Made by a program: the position numbers and the translations under genes
The notes under the pieces: generated by a model
Told to the model about the DNA's origin: nothing
Seen by the model: only the letters and a program-made list of their open reading frames with translations
The model's database searches: none
Shown here: piece by piece, positions 27,115-34,214 of the stretch
How positions within the stretch are numbered: position 1 is the stretch's first letter
How the letters are laid out: every line of letters starts with the position of its first letter
Assembly (NCBI RefSeq): GCF_000518865.1
Contig: NZ_JAEK01000005.1
Span: forward strand, 1-64,000
Source of the DNA: Bacillus sp. J37
GTDB taxonomy: Bacteria > Bacillota > Bacilli > Bacillales > Bacillaceae
DNA length: 64,000 bases
Direction of reading: 5' to 3'

Positions 27115-27958
27115 ATATATATCCCTCTTTCACCAAGTTCCATGTCTTTTGACAATGGGTTGGCAAAATATCAATTTCAGGTGATTTTTTTGAAAGTTGA
27201 TGTAGCATATTAATGTTTTTCTTATATGCCGTACCATCTTCAATTAACAAATTAGTGATTTTATGAGGAAATAGCAGCTCTTCATATGTCTGACTTGTCC
27301 AGACTGCATCCGCACATAATAATACTTTTTTTCCACTTTCCAAGGAAACAAAAATCCCCAGTTGACCAATTGCATGGCCTGTTAAATCGATGGCAAAGAG
27401 GGATCCATCCCCAAATACATCAAAACCTTTATGAAACGGTTGAAACCGACTGCTTAATGATATCTCAGGCTGTTCATCAATAAAATCCATTCTTTTATTC
27501 ATGTCTTCAGGTAGTAAATCAATTAAGCAACCTTTTGTTAAAGCTTTAACTTTATTAAATTGTCTAATATGGTCATACGCCTTTTTAAAGGTTAATATTT
27601 TCGCAGAGGGAAAGTCCTTTAATCCTGCTGTATGGTCACCATGGAAATGAGATAGAATAATATATCGTATTTCTGATGAATCAATCCCTTCATTGCGTAA
27701 TTGATTTTTTATCGCTTGTGCTTCCGAGAAAAAAACTGGAGTTAATTTAGCGTATAGAGAATAAGGAAATGGTTTCGTAGCTTCTAGAAATTTCATTGAA
27801 TAACCTGTATCAAATAAAATGTACCCTTTCGTTGGATGCCTCAATAATGCTACTGTAGCAGGGAACTTCATTTTCTTTAAAGACCCTTTAGGGTTAACAA
27901 TTTTTTCAGGATGTGTGCAATATCCGCATTCAAAGAGCTTGAGCATTTCAATTGGCAT
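27107..27958 (-). CDS. metallo-beta-lactamase-fold hydrolase
   Basis: 283 residues from the ATG at 27958; a longer frame from 28030 would run deep into the upstream gene. The metal-binding motif LSHFHGDHTAGL (HxHxDH) is intact near 105, with a later LTGHAIGQLG (His), CADAVW (Asp) and LPTHCQKTW (His), so both zinc sites can form. This is the arrangement of lactonase and thioesterase-like members such as AHL lactonases. It overlaps the epimerase gene by 11 bases. In this operon it could cleave an acyl-thioester or lactone, the step done by an alpha/beta hydrolase (OleB) in olefin pathways; inference. Confidence 0.83.
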   Translation of the reverse strand: MPIEMLKLFECGYCTHPEKIVNPKGSLKKMKFPATVALLRHPTKGYILFDTGYSMKFLEATKPFPYSLYAKLTPVFFSEAQAIKNQLRNEGIDSSEIRYIILSHFHGDHTAGLKDFPSAKILTFKKAYDHIRQFNKVKALTKGCLIDLLPEDMNKRMDFIDEQPEISLSSRFQPFHKGFDVFGDGSLFAIDLTGHAIGQLGIFVSLESGKKVLLCADAVWTSQTYEELLFPHKITNLLIEDGTAYKKNINMLHQLSKKSPEIDILPTHCQKTWNLVKEGYIYE

Positions 27959-28940
27959 GAGTTTTCCACCATTCAATAAATTCATTTGTGCCTTGTTCAA
28001 TCGAAATAGCCGGTTCATATCCCAATTCATCTCTGGCTTTTTCTATTGAAAGTGTTTGTGATTGTGATAATACGCTTACTGAATATCGAGTTAGTAGAGG
28101 CTCTTTTCCTCCCAACACAAAGGTGGAAATATGCTCTAATATGTTTGCTAAAAAAAATGCTTTGTTAAATGAAATTTCTTTGTATGTAAAGGATTTTCCT
28201 AATCTATCCATAACCAATTCTATCATGCTATATATATTAACTCGTTCACCATTTGTAATATTGTATTTTTGTCCAATTGTAGCATCACTAGATGTTAAAC
28301 AAAGAAGTATGGAATCCACTACATTTTCTATATAGGTCATATCAATTTCAACTTTCCCTGAACCAATCTTCGGGAACATTCCTTTCTCACACACTTTAAT
28401 TAATCTGGGAAAAATAGCTTGATCACCAGGTCCAAATAATGCACGTGGCCGAAGGGTAATTGTCGCAAGACCTTTTTGAAATGCTTTATCGATTTCAAGC
28501 TCAGCAAGATATTTCGTTTTAGCATAATGGTTTACAAATTTGTTCGGTAATGCTTGGTTTTCTTTTACGTCTATTCGTTTGTCATAATGAAAATAAATAC
28601 TTGGTGTTGAAATATGTATTAATCGCTTTACTTTCCATTTTAAACATCCTTCAATCACATTCTGCGTTCCAATCACATTTGCCTGATAAAAATCCTTGTA
28701 TTTTCCCCAAGGTGAGGATAGTGCTCCACAATGGATCACATAATCCTGCTTTTCACAAAGAGCCAAGATGGAATCTCTGTTGTCCAATGCACTAGGAATA
28801 AAAGTAATACCGTTTTTTATTATTTCTTTACCAATCTTTTCATTTCGGCCAGTCCCTGTCACGTCAAAACCCATTGAAGCGAGGCGTTTTGCTACTTTCA
28901 TTCCTAAAAATCCTGTTGCTCCTGTAACAAGCACTTTCAT
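27948..28940 (-). CDS. NAD(P)-dependent epimerase/dehydratase, 3-beta-HSD/OleD-like
   Basis: 330 residues of the extended short-chain dehydrogenase type. The NAD(P)-binding motif VTGATGFLG is at residues 5-13, the catalytic Y-x-x-x-K is YAKTK near 155, with STPSIYF giving the active-site Ser region. RPRALFGPGDQAIFPRLI and the long C-terminal domain resemble 3-beta-hydroxysteroid dehydrogenase and OleD, which reduce the keto group of a condensed fatty-acid product. It lies between the KAS III gene and the hydrolase, in the order expected for such a pathway. Confidence 0.83.
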   Translation of the reverse strand: MKVLVTGATGFLGMKVAKRLASMGFDVTGTGRNEKIGKEIIKNGITFIPSALDNRDSILALCEKQDYVIHCGALSSPWGKYKDFYQANVIGTQNVIEGCLKWKVKRLIHISTPSIYFHYDKRIDVKENQALPNKFVNHYAKTKYLAELEIDKAFQKGLATITLRPRALFGPGDQAIFPRLIKVCEKGMFPKIGSGKVEIDMTYIENVVDSILLCLTSSDATIGQKYNITNGERVNIYSMIELVMDRLGKSFTYKEISFNKAFFLANILEHISTFVLGGKEPLLTRYSVSVLSQSQTLSIEKARDELGYEPAISIEQGTNEFIEWWKTHAN

Positions 28941-29059
28941 ATTTCATCACCGTCCCAGCTTTTATCATTTGTTGATTGTATATTAAAGTAACAGCGCCAT
29001 TACGATTTGTCCACATTACCAGTAAGCACCTGATTGCTTTAGTATTCTGTAAATATAGA

Positions 29060-29087
29060 TGTAACAGGGGACAGATCCCCAGTTACA
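29060..29087. repeat. 28-base near-perfect palindrome between two operon genes
   Basis: Two 12-base arms (tgtaacagggga and tccccagttaca, one mismatch) around a 4-base centre. It lies in the 158-base gap between the KAS III and epimerase genes, has no T-run in either direction, and is richer in G+C than the surroundings. It may be a REP-like element or an RNA-processing stem. Confidence 0.7.
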
Positions 29088-29098
29088 AATACTTTAAT

Positions 29099-30088
29099 CT
29101 AGTATTCAAGAATAATACCACCGATAGATAAACCTGCAGATGTTCCTAATAATAATACTTTGTCTCCCCGTTCCAATTTGCCTGATTTGATAGCCTCATG
29201 GAAGGCCAGTGGAATAGATGCTGCTATGACATTTCCGTAATTCTCAATTATGCTCATGAACCTCTCTTCTTTAACATCCAGTTTCTTTCGGATAATTTTC
29301 ATTGCGGACTTACTAGCTTGATGAGGAATGACCATTTGCATATCATGTATAGTCAATCCAGTTTGTTGAAACAATCCTTCTAGAAAATCCGGTAACTTCT
29401 TGTAGGATAATTTAAATATTGCCCGACCATCCATATCAAATAAAAAATCATTCGCAGATTGCTCACTATAATTTCTTGGGTGAATTTTTGTCCCACCGCC
29501 TCTTATCTCTGAAAGTTCAGCCCCTTCACTGTACGTTTCCATTTTCGAAGTGATGATCCCGGATGTTTCATTACTGTGAGACAAAATAAATGCACAAGCC
29601 CCATCTCCAAATAATATGCTGCTTTCATGTTGACTCCAATTTAACCCAACAGAGGATATCTCGGAAGAAACGATTAGCACATGTTGAAATCTTTTTTGAT
29701 CAATTGCATATGACATTATGTCCAGAGCTGTTACGAAGCTAAGACATGTTGAGTTAAAGTCAAAGCAAGGTATTCCTGAGCCTTCTAAACCTAATTGTTT
29801 TTGTATTAATGAAGCATTACATGGTATAGCCTGCTCATTTGTTCCGCTTGCACTAATAATACAATCTAGATCTGACAATGATATATTTGCATCTTCAATG
29901 GCTGACTTTGCTGCTTCTGCCCCCATGTAAGATGCTGTTTCATCTTCAACAAAATACCTCTGTTTCACCCCTGATTTTCTCTCAGACCAGCCTTCTGCTT
30001 TTCCAATTATTCCATCAATTTCTTGAGCATTCACGACCCGTTTAGGTACATAGGATCCTGTACCAAGTATTTTTACTTTTCGTTTCAT
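29099..30088 (-). CDS. 3-oxoacyl-ACP synthase III-like (KAS III / OleA-type) condensing enzyme
   Basis: 329 residues from the ATG at 30088, with GAGGTG ten bases upstream. The Cys-His-Asn triad is visible: FDFNSTCLSFVTAL (nucleophile Cys near 114), VIPHQASKSAMK (His near 240) and ENYGNVIAASIPLAF (Asn near 270). ILGTGSYVPKRVV and GDGACAFILS are further KAS III marks. It could start fatty-acid chains like FabH, but there is no acyl-carrier or fab gene nearby. The neighbours (NAD-epimerase, hydrolase, adenylating enzyme) fit head-to-head condensation or a beta-ketoacid product. First gene of the operon. Confidence 0.87.
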   Translation of the reverse strand: MKRKVKILGTGSYVPKRVVNAQEIDGIIGKAEGWSERKSGVKQRYFVEDETASYMGAEAAKSAIEDANISLSDLDCIISASGTNEQAIPCNASLIQKQLGLEGSGIPCFDFNSTCLSFVTALDIMSYAIDQKRFQHVLIVSSEISSVGLNWSQHESSILFGDGACAFILSHSNETSGIITSKMETYSEGAELSEIRGGGTKIHPRNYSEQSANDFLFDMDGRAIFKLSYKKLPDFLEGLFQQTGLTIHDMQMVIPHQASKSAMKIIRKKLDVKEERFMSIIENYGNVIAASIPLAFHEAIKSGKLERGDKVLLLGTSAGLSIGGIILEY

Positions 30089-30204
30089 TATCACTTACAC
30101 CTCATTCATCCAATCCATCTTATCTATATCTTTATGACTCAGATTCTTAATTTTACCATTTTCCCCACTAACTAAGGAGGGATATTTACTTACCAATATA
30201 AAAA

Positions 30205-30235
30205 AAGGACGTTTCCCTTAAAGGATAACGCCCAA
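30205..30235 (-). terminator. terminator after the CBO0543-type gene
   Basis: Minus strand gggcgttatcc / ggaaacgtcc imperfect stem followed by seven T. Confidence 0.65.
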
Positions 30236-30249
30236 ATATATATTATCTC

Positions 30250-30819
30250 TTATATAACTTTTTCACCAGCTTTAAAATGTTTCAAGATTTTTGTAAAAAC
30301 ATATGCAGTTATTGCAATCCCAAAATCAATGAAAAATAAAAAAAGTTGATTCATTCCATTATTAAATTCAATGAATCCTATTTGAGCTTCTAATGTTGCA
30401 AAACAAAATGCAAAAATAGCACTTAATACAATCGAATAAAGGATAAAACTTTTCTTGTGATTTGTACAATATTGATAGACAAGTAAAAATCCTACAGGAA
30501 GTGCGGAAGCAGTCATGTTGAGAGCATTTGGCAACAAAGGAGTTAAGAAAAATTTATGAACAAATAAACCGTTTCTTGAGATCATAATATCTATATATGT
30601 CCAAAGCACGTGAACAGTGTATCCAAAAAAGAATACTTCAAACAATCTTTCTCGATCTACAGTGAAATATAGTAAAAGAAGAGGAATGATCATTAAGGAA
30701 CCAATTATCCAGAACTGCCATGTTCCAAAACCGGAATATTCATTCCAGAATGAAGAAAATAATGAAATCAACTGTTGATTATTCTCTTCAATTTTCTGCC
30801 AGTATTCATTAATTGTCAT
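30250..30819 (-). CDS. multi-pass membrane protein, CBO0543-type
   Basis: 189 residues with about five hydrophobic segments (IIGSLMIIPLLLLYF, VFFFGYTVHVLWTYI, SALPVGFLLVYQY, FILYSIVLSAIFAFCF, LFLFFIDFGIAITAYVF). The overall pattern, including a Trp-Thr-Tyr-x-Asp stretch and a late Glu, resembles the CBO0543 family of Firmicute membrane proteins, whose role is unknown. No catalytic motif is evident. It is a single gene with its own terminator, separated from the KAS III gene by about 155 bases. Confidence 0.65.
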   Translation of the reverse strand: MTINEYWQKIEENNQQLISLFSSFWNEYSGFGTWQFWIIGSLMIIPLLLLYFTVDRERLFEVFFFGYTVHVLWTYIDIMISRNGLFVHKFFLTPLLPNALNMTASALPVGFLLVYQYCTNHKKSFILYSIVLSAIFAFCFATLEAQIGFIEFNNGMNQLFLFFIDFGIAITAYVFTKILKHFKAGEKVI

Positions 30820-31126
30820 AACCTAACCACCCTAACAAAAGCTCAATTGATGTCAAGCCTATCTTTGTTTTCAATTTGGCTTCGATTAATTTTTTTAAGA
30901 ATGCTTCTCCTTTATGTACGTCAAGTGTGGTAAATATAGACTTAGTTTGAATGAATGATTGGTTTTCTATTCAAAAATTACTTACCTCTTTTTTCTAATT
31001 CATTCTTTAGATCGATGTTCGTTCATTTCCTTGCAATGTTTTTTTCGATATTATCCACTTAAGAATTAACGAAGACTACGGCTACTTCATTCAATCTAAT
31101 TAATTTCAAACAATTGCATAAAATTC
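30820..31126. other. gene-free stretch upstream of the TetR gene
   Basis: No ORF with a ribosome-binding site is seen. It contains tgaatgaat-type half-sites near 30948-30960 (half of a FadR-like palindrome, not convincing), and leads into the TetR promoter at 31127. Confidence 0.5.
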
Positions 31127-31156
31127 TTGACTAGTTTCTTTATTTCATTAGATAAT
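31127..31156 (+). promoter_or_regulatory. sigma-A promoter of the TetR-family gene
   Basis: TTGACT at 31127-31132, 18-base spacer, GATAAT at 31151-31156. Confidence 0.55.
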
Positions 31157-31167
31157 ACTCATGAGTA
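31156..31167. promoter_or_regulatory. probable TetR operator overlapping the promoter
   Basis: TACTCATGAGTA, a perfect 12-base palindrome that begins at the last base of the -10 box and covers the expected start site. This is where an autorepressing TetR protein would bind. Confidence 0.55.
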
Positions 31168-31195
31168 ATATAATTTTAATATGGGGTTTTTCATC

Positions 31196-31789
31196 ATGGG
31201 ACAAAGAGGACGAAAACAAGGTTCAATTGGAGTAGAAAGTAAAACAAAATTACTTACTATTGCAACCGAAGAATTTGCTACAAATGGATTTCACGAAACA
31301 AAAATTAGTACGATCGTAAAAAAAGCGGGTGTAACTCAACCTACTTTTTATTTATATTTTCATAGCAAAGAAGCAATATTTCAGGAACTAGTCACTCATT
31401 TTCGAACTAAGCTAACAGACTTAACTAAAGAAAGCAGACTTGAAACAGGTTTAGATGTAAACACTCTTCCAGGGAGAATAGCCGTTGGGCTTTCTGCCAT
31501 CTTCAACTTTTTAGACGAAGATCATCAGTTAACCAAGATTGGCTTTTTTATTTCAACAGAAGCTGATGACATAAAAAGTCAAATTGCAGATCAAATAGCA
31601 AGTAATTTGATGTCAGAACAAAAAGATGGATATTTCCGTAAAGATATAGATATGAGAATTGTAGCGGATGGTTTAGTCGGTGTAATTGAACGACTTACTG
31701 TTACAAGTCTTTTTAAAGGACTTAAAAAACCTGATGAATTAGCAAGAGAAATTGTAGATCTTTTTTTGTATGGTTTGCAGATTCAATAA
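31196..31789 (+). CDS. TetR/AcrR-family transcriptional regulator
   Basis: 197 residues from the ATG at 31196 (an in-frame ATG at 31181 adds five hydrophobic residues; the choice is not certain). The helix-turn-helix lies near residues 15-58: KTKLLTIATEEFATNGFHET, then KISTIVKKAGVTQPTFYLYFHSKEAIF, a textbook TetR pattern. The C-terminal ligand domain includes ADGLVGVIERLTVTSLFKG. The palindrome over its own promoter suggests autorepression. What it otherwise controls is not clear; a SinI-like gene follows by 30 bases. Confidence 0.87.
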   Translation: MGQRGRKQGSIGVESKTKLLTIATEEFATNGFHETKISTIVKKAGVTQPTFYLYFHSKEAIFQELVTHFRTKLTDLTKESRLETGLDVNTLPGRIAVGLSAIFNFLDEDHQLTKIGFFISTEADDIKSQIADQIASNLMSEQKDGYFRKDIDMRIVADGLVGVIERLTVTSLFKGLKKPDELAREIVDLFLYGLQIQ

Positions 31790-31819
31790 TTTCTATACCT
31801 TATATAATTGGGGATGATC

Positions 31820-31954
31820 ATGATGAATTCATTGAAATCGGTAAAAAATGAAGGTTTAGATTTAGAGTGGATTAAACTAATGAAAATGGCTTTAGAAATT
31901 GGTTTGTCAATAGAAGAAGTTCAGGATTTTTTAAATACAAATTGGAAAAGTTAA
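31820..31954 (+). CDS. SinI-like anti-repressor, orphan
   Basis: 44 residues: a short leader, then LDLEWIKLMKMALEIGLSIEEVQDFLN, matching the dimerisation helices of SinI, which binds and disarms the biofilm/sporulation repressor SinR. The LDxEW and S-x-EE(I/V)-x-x-(F/Y)L landmarks are all present. GGGG lies seven bases before the ATG. There is no sinR or DNA-binding domain next to it, so it would act on a regulator encoded elsewhere. It is 30 bases downstream of the TetR gene and may be co-transcribed with it. Confidence 0.8.
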   Translation: MMNSLKSVKNEGLDLEWIKLMKMALEIGLSIEEVQDFLNTNWKS

Positions 31955-31987
31955 ATTCACTACTACATATACGTATAGTTAGCATAA

Positions 31988-32013
31988 AAAAAGGATCGTT
32001 ATGAACAATCCTC
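31988..32013 (-). terminator. terminator after the small His/Lys/Ser-rich gene
   Basis: Minus strand ggattgtt / aacgatcc stem followed by seven T. Confidence 0.75.
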
Positions 32014-32025
32014 AAAAATTTTACA

Positions 32026-32199
32026 TTAACTGCTATAGGAACTAAAAAAACTACTAGATTTCCCTTTTCTTTTATAGTACTGATGCCCGTACTTTGATGG
32101 ATGATGATGCTTTGAGTATTTTCTTCGTTTAAAATCACTTGAGCTATGTTTTCCATGAGATTTTTTGTCTAATATAGATTTTAGTATTTTATTTAACAT
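32026..32199 (-). CDS. small basic His/Lys/Ser-rich protein, candidate spore-coat protein
   Basis: 57 residues: MLNKILKSILDKKSH then a stretch rich in Lys, Arg, His, Ser and Tyr (SKHHHPSKYGHQYYKRKGKS) and an SSSFFSSYSS tail. GGGAGAG is eight bases before the ATG at 32199. The composition resembles CotG-like and other basic Ser/Lys/His-rich coat proteins, which are phosphorylated by coat-associated kinases. It lies 36 bases after a kinase-like gene on the same strand, so kinase and substrate could be one unit. The function is inferred from composition and context only. Confidence 0.65.
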   Translation of the reverse strand: MLNKILKSILDKKSHGKHSSSDFKRRKYSKHHHPSKYGHQYYKRKGKSSSFFSSYSS

Positions 32200-32235
32200 G
32201 CTATTTTCTCTCCCTTTTTATACTTACTTTTAAAT

Positions 32236-32910
32236 TTATTTCCAAAATACTTTTAACTTTAATACATCTTTTATAAACTCTTCAATCGAAGGGTTATTTC
32301 TTTGGTTATACCATCTTTGAATGGTTTCCAAAAGCCAAATCGGGATCGCCTTTCCATCAACTAAGTGATAATATTCATCATAGGCTTTTTTCAAATGTTC
32401 CCATCGATGATCATTTCCCGGTTTTAAGTATTCTGATACATCAATTACTTTTGCTCTGCCGTTCTGAAGTAAGATGTTCTTCAAATGAATATCTCTTGGA
32501 TTTAGATTCTGTTGTTGTGCATAAATTCGTGCATCCTCAACATCTGCAATTGCCTGTGAGGGAATATGGATACCTTGAAGTAGGCAGTCATACAGTGTAA
32601 TACCTGATTCAAAACTTAATACTAAATATCTATCATAAGCTCCAAAACATTTTGAAAAGTAAGGTGAGCCATGTAATTCTTTATAGACTTTTGCTTCTGT
32701 TTGAATTTTATCTCGTTTCTCATCAGCATATAGCTTAAAAGCATATGATGGTTCATGAACATATTGAAAAACAGCAGCATCTGTACCAATACCAATACAA
32801 CTTAGATCATGAACATTTCCTGAAATCGTTACTGGTTTATTGTTAGTATTTGATGTAATTTTTATTTGTGACAATAGTTCATCTACTACTACTAATATAT
32901 CTTTCTCCAT
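32236..32910 (-). CDS. YrzF-like protein kinase-fold protein
   Basis: 224 residues from the ATG at 32910; a TTG at 32922 is also possible because AGGAG and GGGTGA sites overlap there. The kinase fold is compact: IGIGTDAAVFQY (glycine-loop), YAFKLYADEK (the lysine), TEAKVYKEL (C-helix Glu), NPRDIHLKNILL as catalytic loop with Asp and Asn, and AKVIDVSEY as the metal-binding Asp (DVS in place of DFG). It resembles B. subtilis YrzF-type small kinases of unknown role. The canonical HRD His is Pro here. It sits between a manganese-type riboswitch and the basic coat-like gene. Confidence 0.75.
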   Translation of the reverse strand: MEKDILVVVDELLSQIKITSNTNNKPVTISGNVHDLSCIGIGTDAAVFQYVHEPSYAFKLYADEKRDKIQTEAKVYKELHGSPYFSKCFGAYDRYLVLSFESGITLYDCLLQGIHIPSQAIADVEDARIYAQQQNLNPRDIHLKNILLQNGRAKVIDVSEYLKPGNDHRWEHLKKAYDEYYHLVDGKAIPIWLLETIQRWYNQRNNPSIEEFIKDVLKLKVFWK

Positions 32911-33039
32911 ACTATCACCCAATTTCTCCTAAAGTAACATTTCGTTTTTGTTGGAATTAATAATGCTGCTAAATATGCTTTTCACTCACTCCCATTCAAT
33001 AGTATAAGCTAAAAGAAAGAATTCCTTACTAAAAGAAAA

Positions 33040-33068
33040 AGACCTTTACCGATAATGGTAAAGGTCTA
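33040..33068 (-). terminator. second terminator after the yybP-ykoY riboswitch
   Basis: agacctttacc / ggtaaaggtct with an 8-base loop and a T-rich tract in the minus direction. Confidence 0.75.
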
Positions 33069-33112
33069 AAAAAAGACCTTTACCAAATTGAAAAATCAAT
33101 TGGCAAAGGTCT
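33067..33112 (-). terminator. riboswitch-linked terminator
   Basis: Minus strand agacctttgcc ... ggtaaaggtct followed by seven T. Its left arm is the last element of the aptamer, so folding of one excludes the other. Confidence 0.8.
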
Positions 33113-33206
33113 CGCTAGCAATAATTATTGCCAACAAAGCCGGGGTATGAACCCGAAATGACGACTTTGTTTAATAGCTACTCCCCTTTGGAGGAATTAA
33201 CGTTCA
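33101..33206 (-). promoter_or_regulatory. yybP-ykoY (manganese) riboswitch
   Basis: On the minus strand the conserved pieces appear in order: AAAGGGGAGTAGC near 33190-33178, ACAAAGTCGTCATTTCGG, CCGGCTTTGTTGG, and GAGACCTTTGCC at the 3' end, overlapping a terminator. This is the yybP-ykoY aptamer, which binds Mn2+ and usually switches on exporters of the MntP or TerC type. Here the next gene on the strand is the kinase-like gene starting at 32910, about 190 bases downstream of the first terminator arm. No manganese transporter gene is near. Confidence 0.88.
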
Positions 33207-33284
33207 TTTAACTTACTATAATTTTAACAGAATTTTCACATCAAGTCAATTTTGAAAATGACAAAGAAATTTCTCATCTATTCT

Positions 33285-34118
33285 TTATTTAAACCAATGG
33301 GAAGGGATATCTAAAGATGAAGGTAATTTTGTATGAAGATCTCCATTGGCTGAATTAATTTGAGCTTGAGTTAGAAAAATACACCCACTTAAATTTGCTC
33401 CACTAATATTTGCATCTCGAAGGTCAGCCCCAATAAAGTCAACATATCTTAAATCAGCATCTCTTAGATCACATGCAATAAGAAAAGCTCCTCTTAAATT
33501 TTCTCCTCTAAGATTTGCTCCCCTTAAATTTGAGCCCATCAGTTCGATTCCTTTTTTCAATTTCACCTTTTGTTTTTGTCCGTTCTTTCCTGTTGTACGA
33601 ACAAACTCACTCGTACTAATTAATACATCATTAACAAATGCTCTATGTTGTAATAGATCTATTTTTAATATAGACTTCGTATTTAAATAGGTGAGGTGTT
33701 CAGTCTGTTCTATTGCTTGATGTATATTTTTATGTATTTCTCTTGCTTCTTTTCTATTTAGAGCTTCATATAAGTAACGAAGCATTTCATGAAGTTGTTG
33801 CATGATTGGGAAGACCTCAAACATTTCTTTTGCAATTCCTTTTTTGCTTTTCCAATCATTCCCACTATATGTTATTTGAGAAACCTTTTGACCTGCCCCA
33901 AAACATTCATACACAGTACAACCGCGAAATCCGTTACTTCTTAAATTCTTATGAATGCTACACCGATAATCCGACTGAAGGTTGCCGCATGGTATCCCAC
34001 TGTCCTTATCATAGGCAAAATCTGCAGATTTCATATAAGGCAAAGCTACACAACACAAGCCAAAGCAATTTTCACAATCTGCACTTAGGTCTTTTAACTC
34101 TGTTGCTTTTATACTCAA
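33285..34118 (-). CDS. pentapeptide-repeat protein with N-terminal cysteine cluster
   Basis: 277 residues from the TTG at 34118, which has AAGGAAG upstream; a further in-frame TTG at 34160 has no such site. Near the N-terminus is a Cys-rich motif (CENCFGLCC), followed by IPCGNL, YRCSIH and GCTVYECFGAG, suggesting a metal-binding domain. The C-terminal third has pentapeptide repeats of the A(D/N)Lxx type (GANLRGENLRGAFL, DLRDADLRYVDFIGADLRDANI), which fold as a right-handed beta helix. Its function is unknown; some relatives protect DNA gyrase, but here only one short helix is present. Confidence 0.78.
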   Translation of the reverse strand: MSIKATELKDLSADCENCFGLCCVALPYMKSADFAYDKDSGIPCGNLQSDYRCSIHKNLRSNGFRGCTVYECFGAGQKVSQITYSGNDWKSKKGIAKEMFEVFPIMQQLHEMLRYLYEALNRKEAREIHKNIHQAIEQTEHLTYLNTKSILKIDLLQHRAFVNDVLISTSEFVRTTGKNGQKQKVKLKKGIELMGSNLRGANLRGENLRGAFLIACDLRDADLRYVDFIGADLRDANISGANLSGCIFLTQAQINSANGDLHTKLPSSLDIPSHWFK

Positions 34119-34167
34119 AACTTCCACTTCCTTATTACTTCTATTGGGAAATTTCAACAATAAGAAT

Positions 34168-34198
34168 AACCGGAGTATTTTTACCGGCTCCGGTTAAT
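34168..34198 (-). terminator. terminator after prs
   Basis: aaccggag / ctccggtt stem with a weak T-tract in the minus direction. Confidence 0.55.
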
Positions 34199-34214
34199 TC
34201 TTCATTAAATATTA

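Noticed and set aside
30948-30975. tgaatgaatgattgg as a FadR operator
   Set aside because: Only one half resembles the TGAATGAATANTCATTCA palindrome.
31872-32156. 94-residue minus-strand reading frame
   Set aside because: It is the wrong frame over the 57-residue basic protein and runs across its terminator; no ribosome-binding site.
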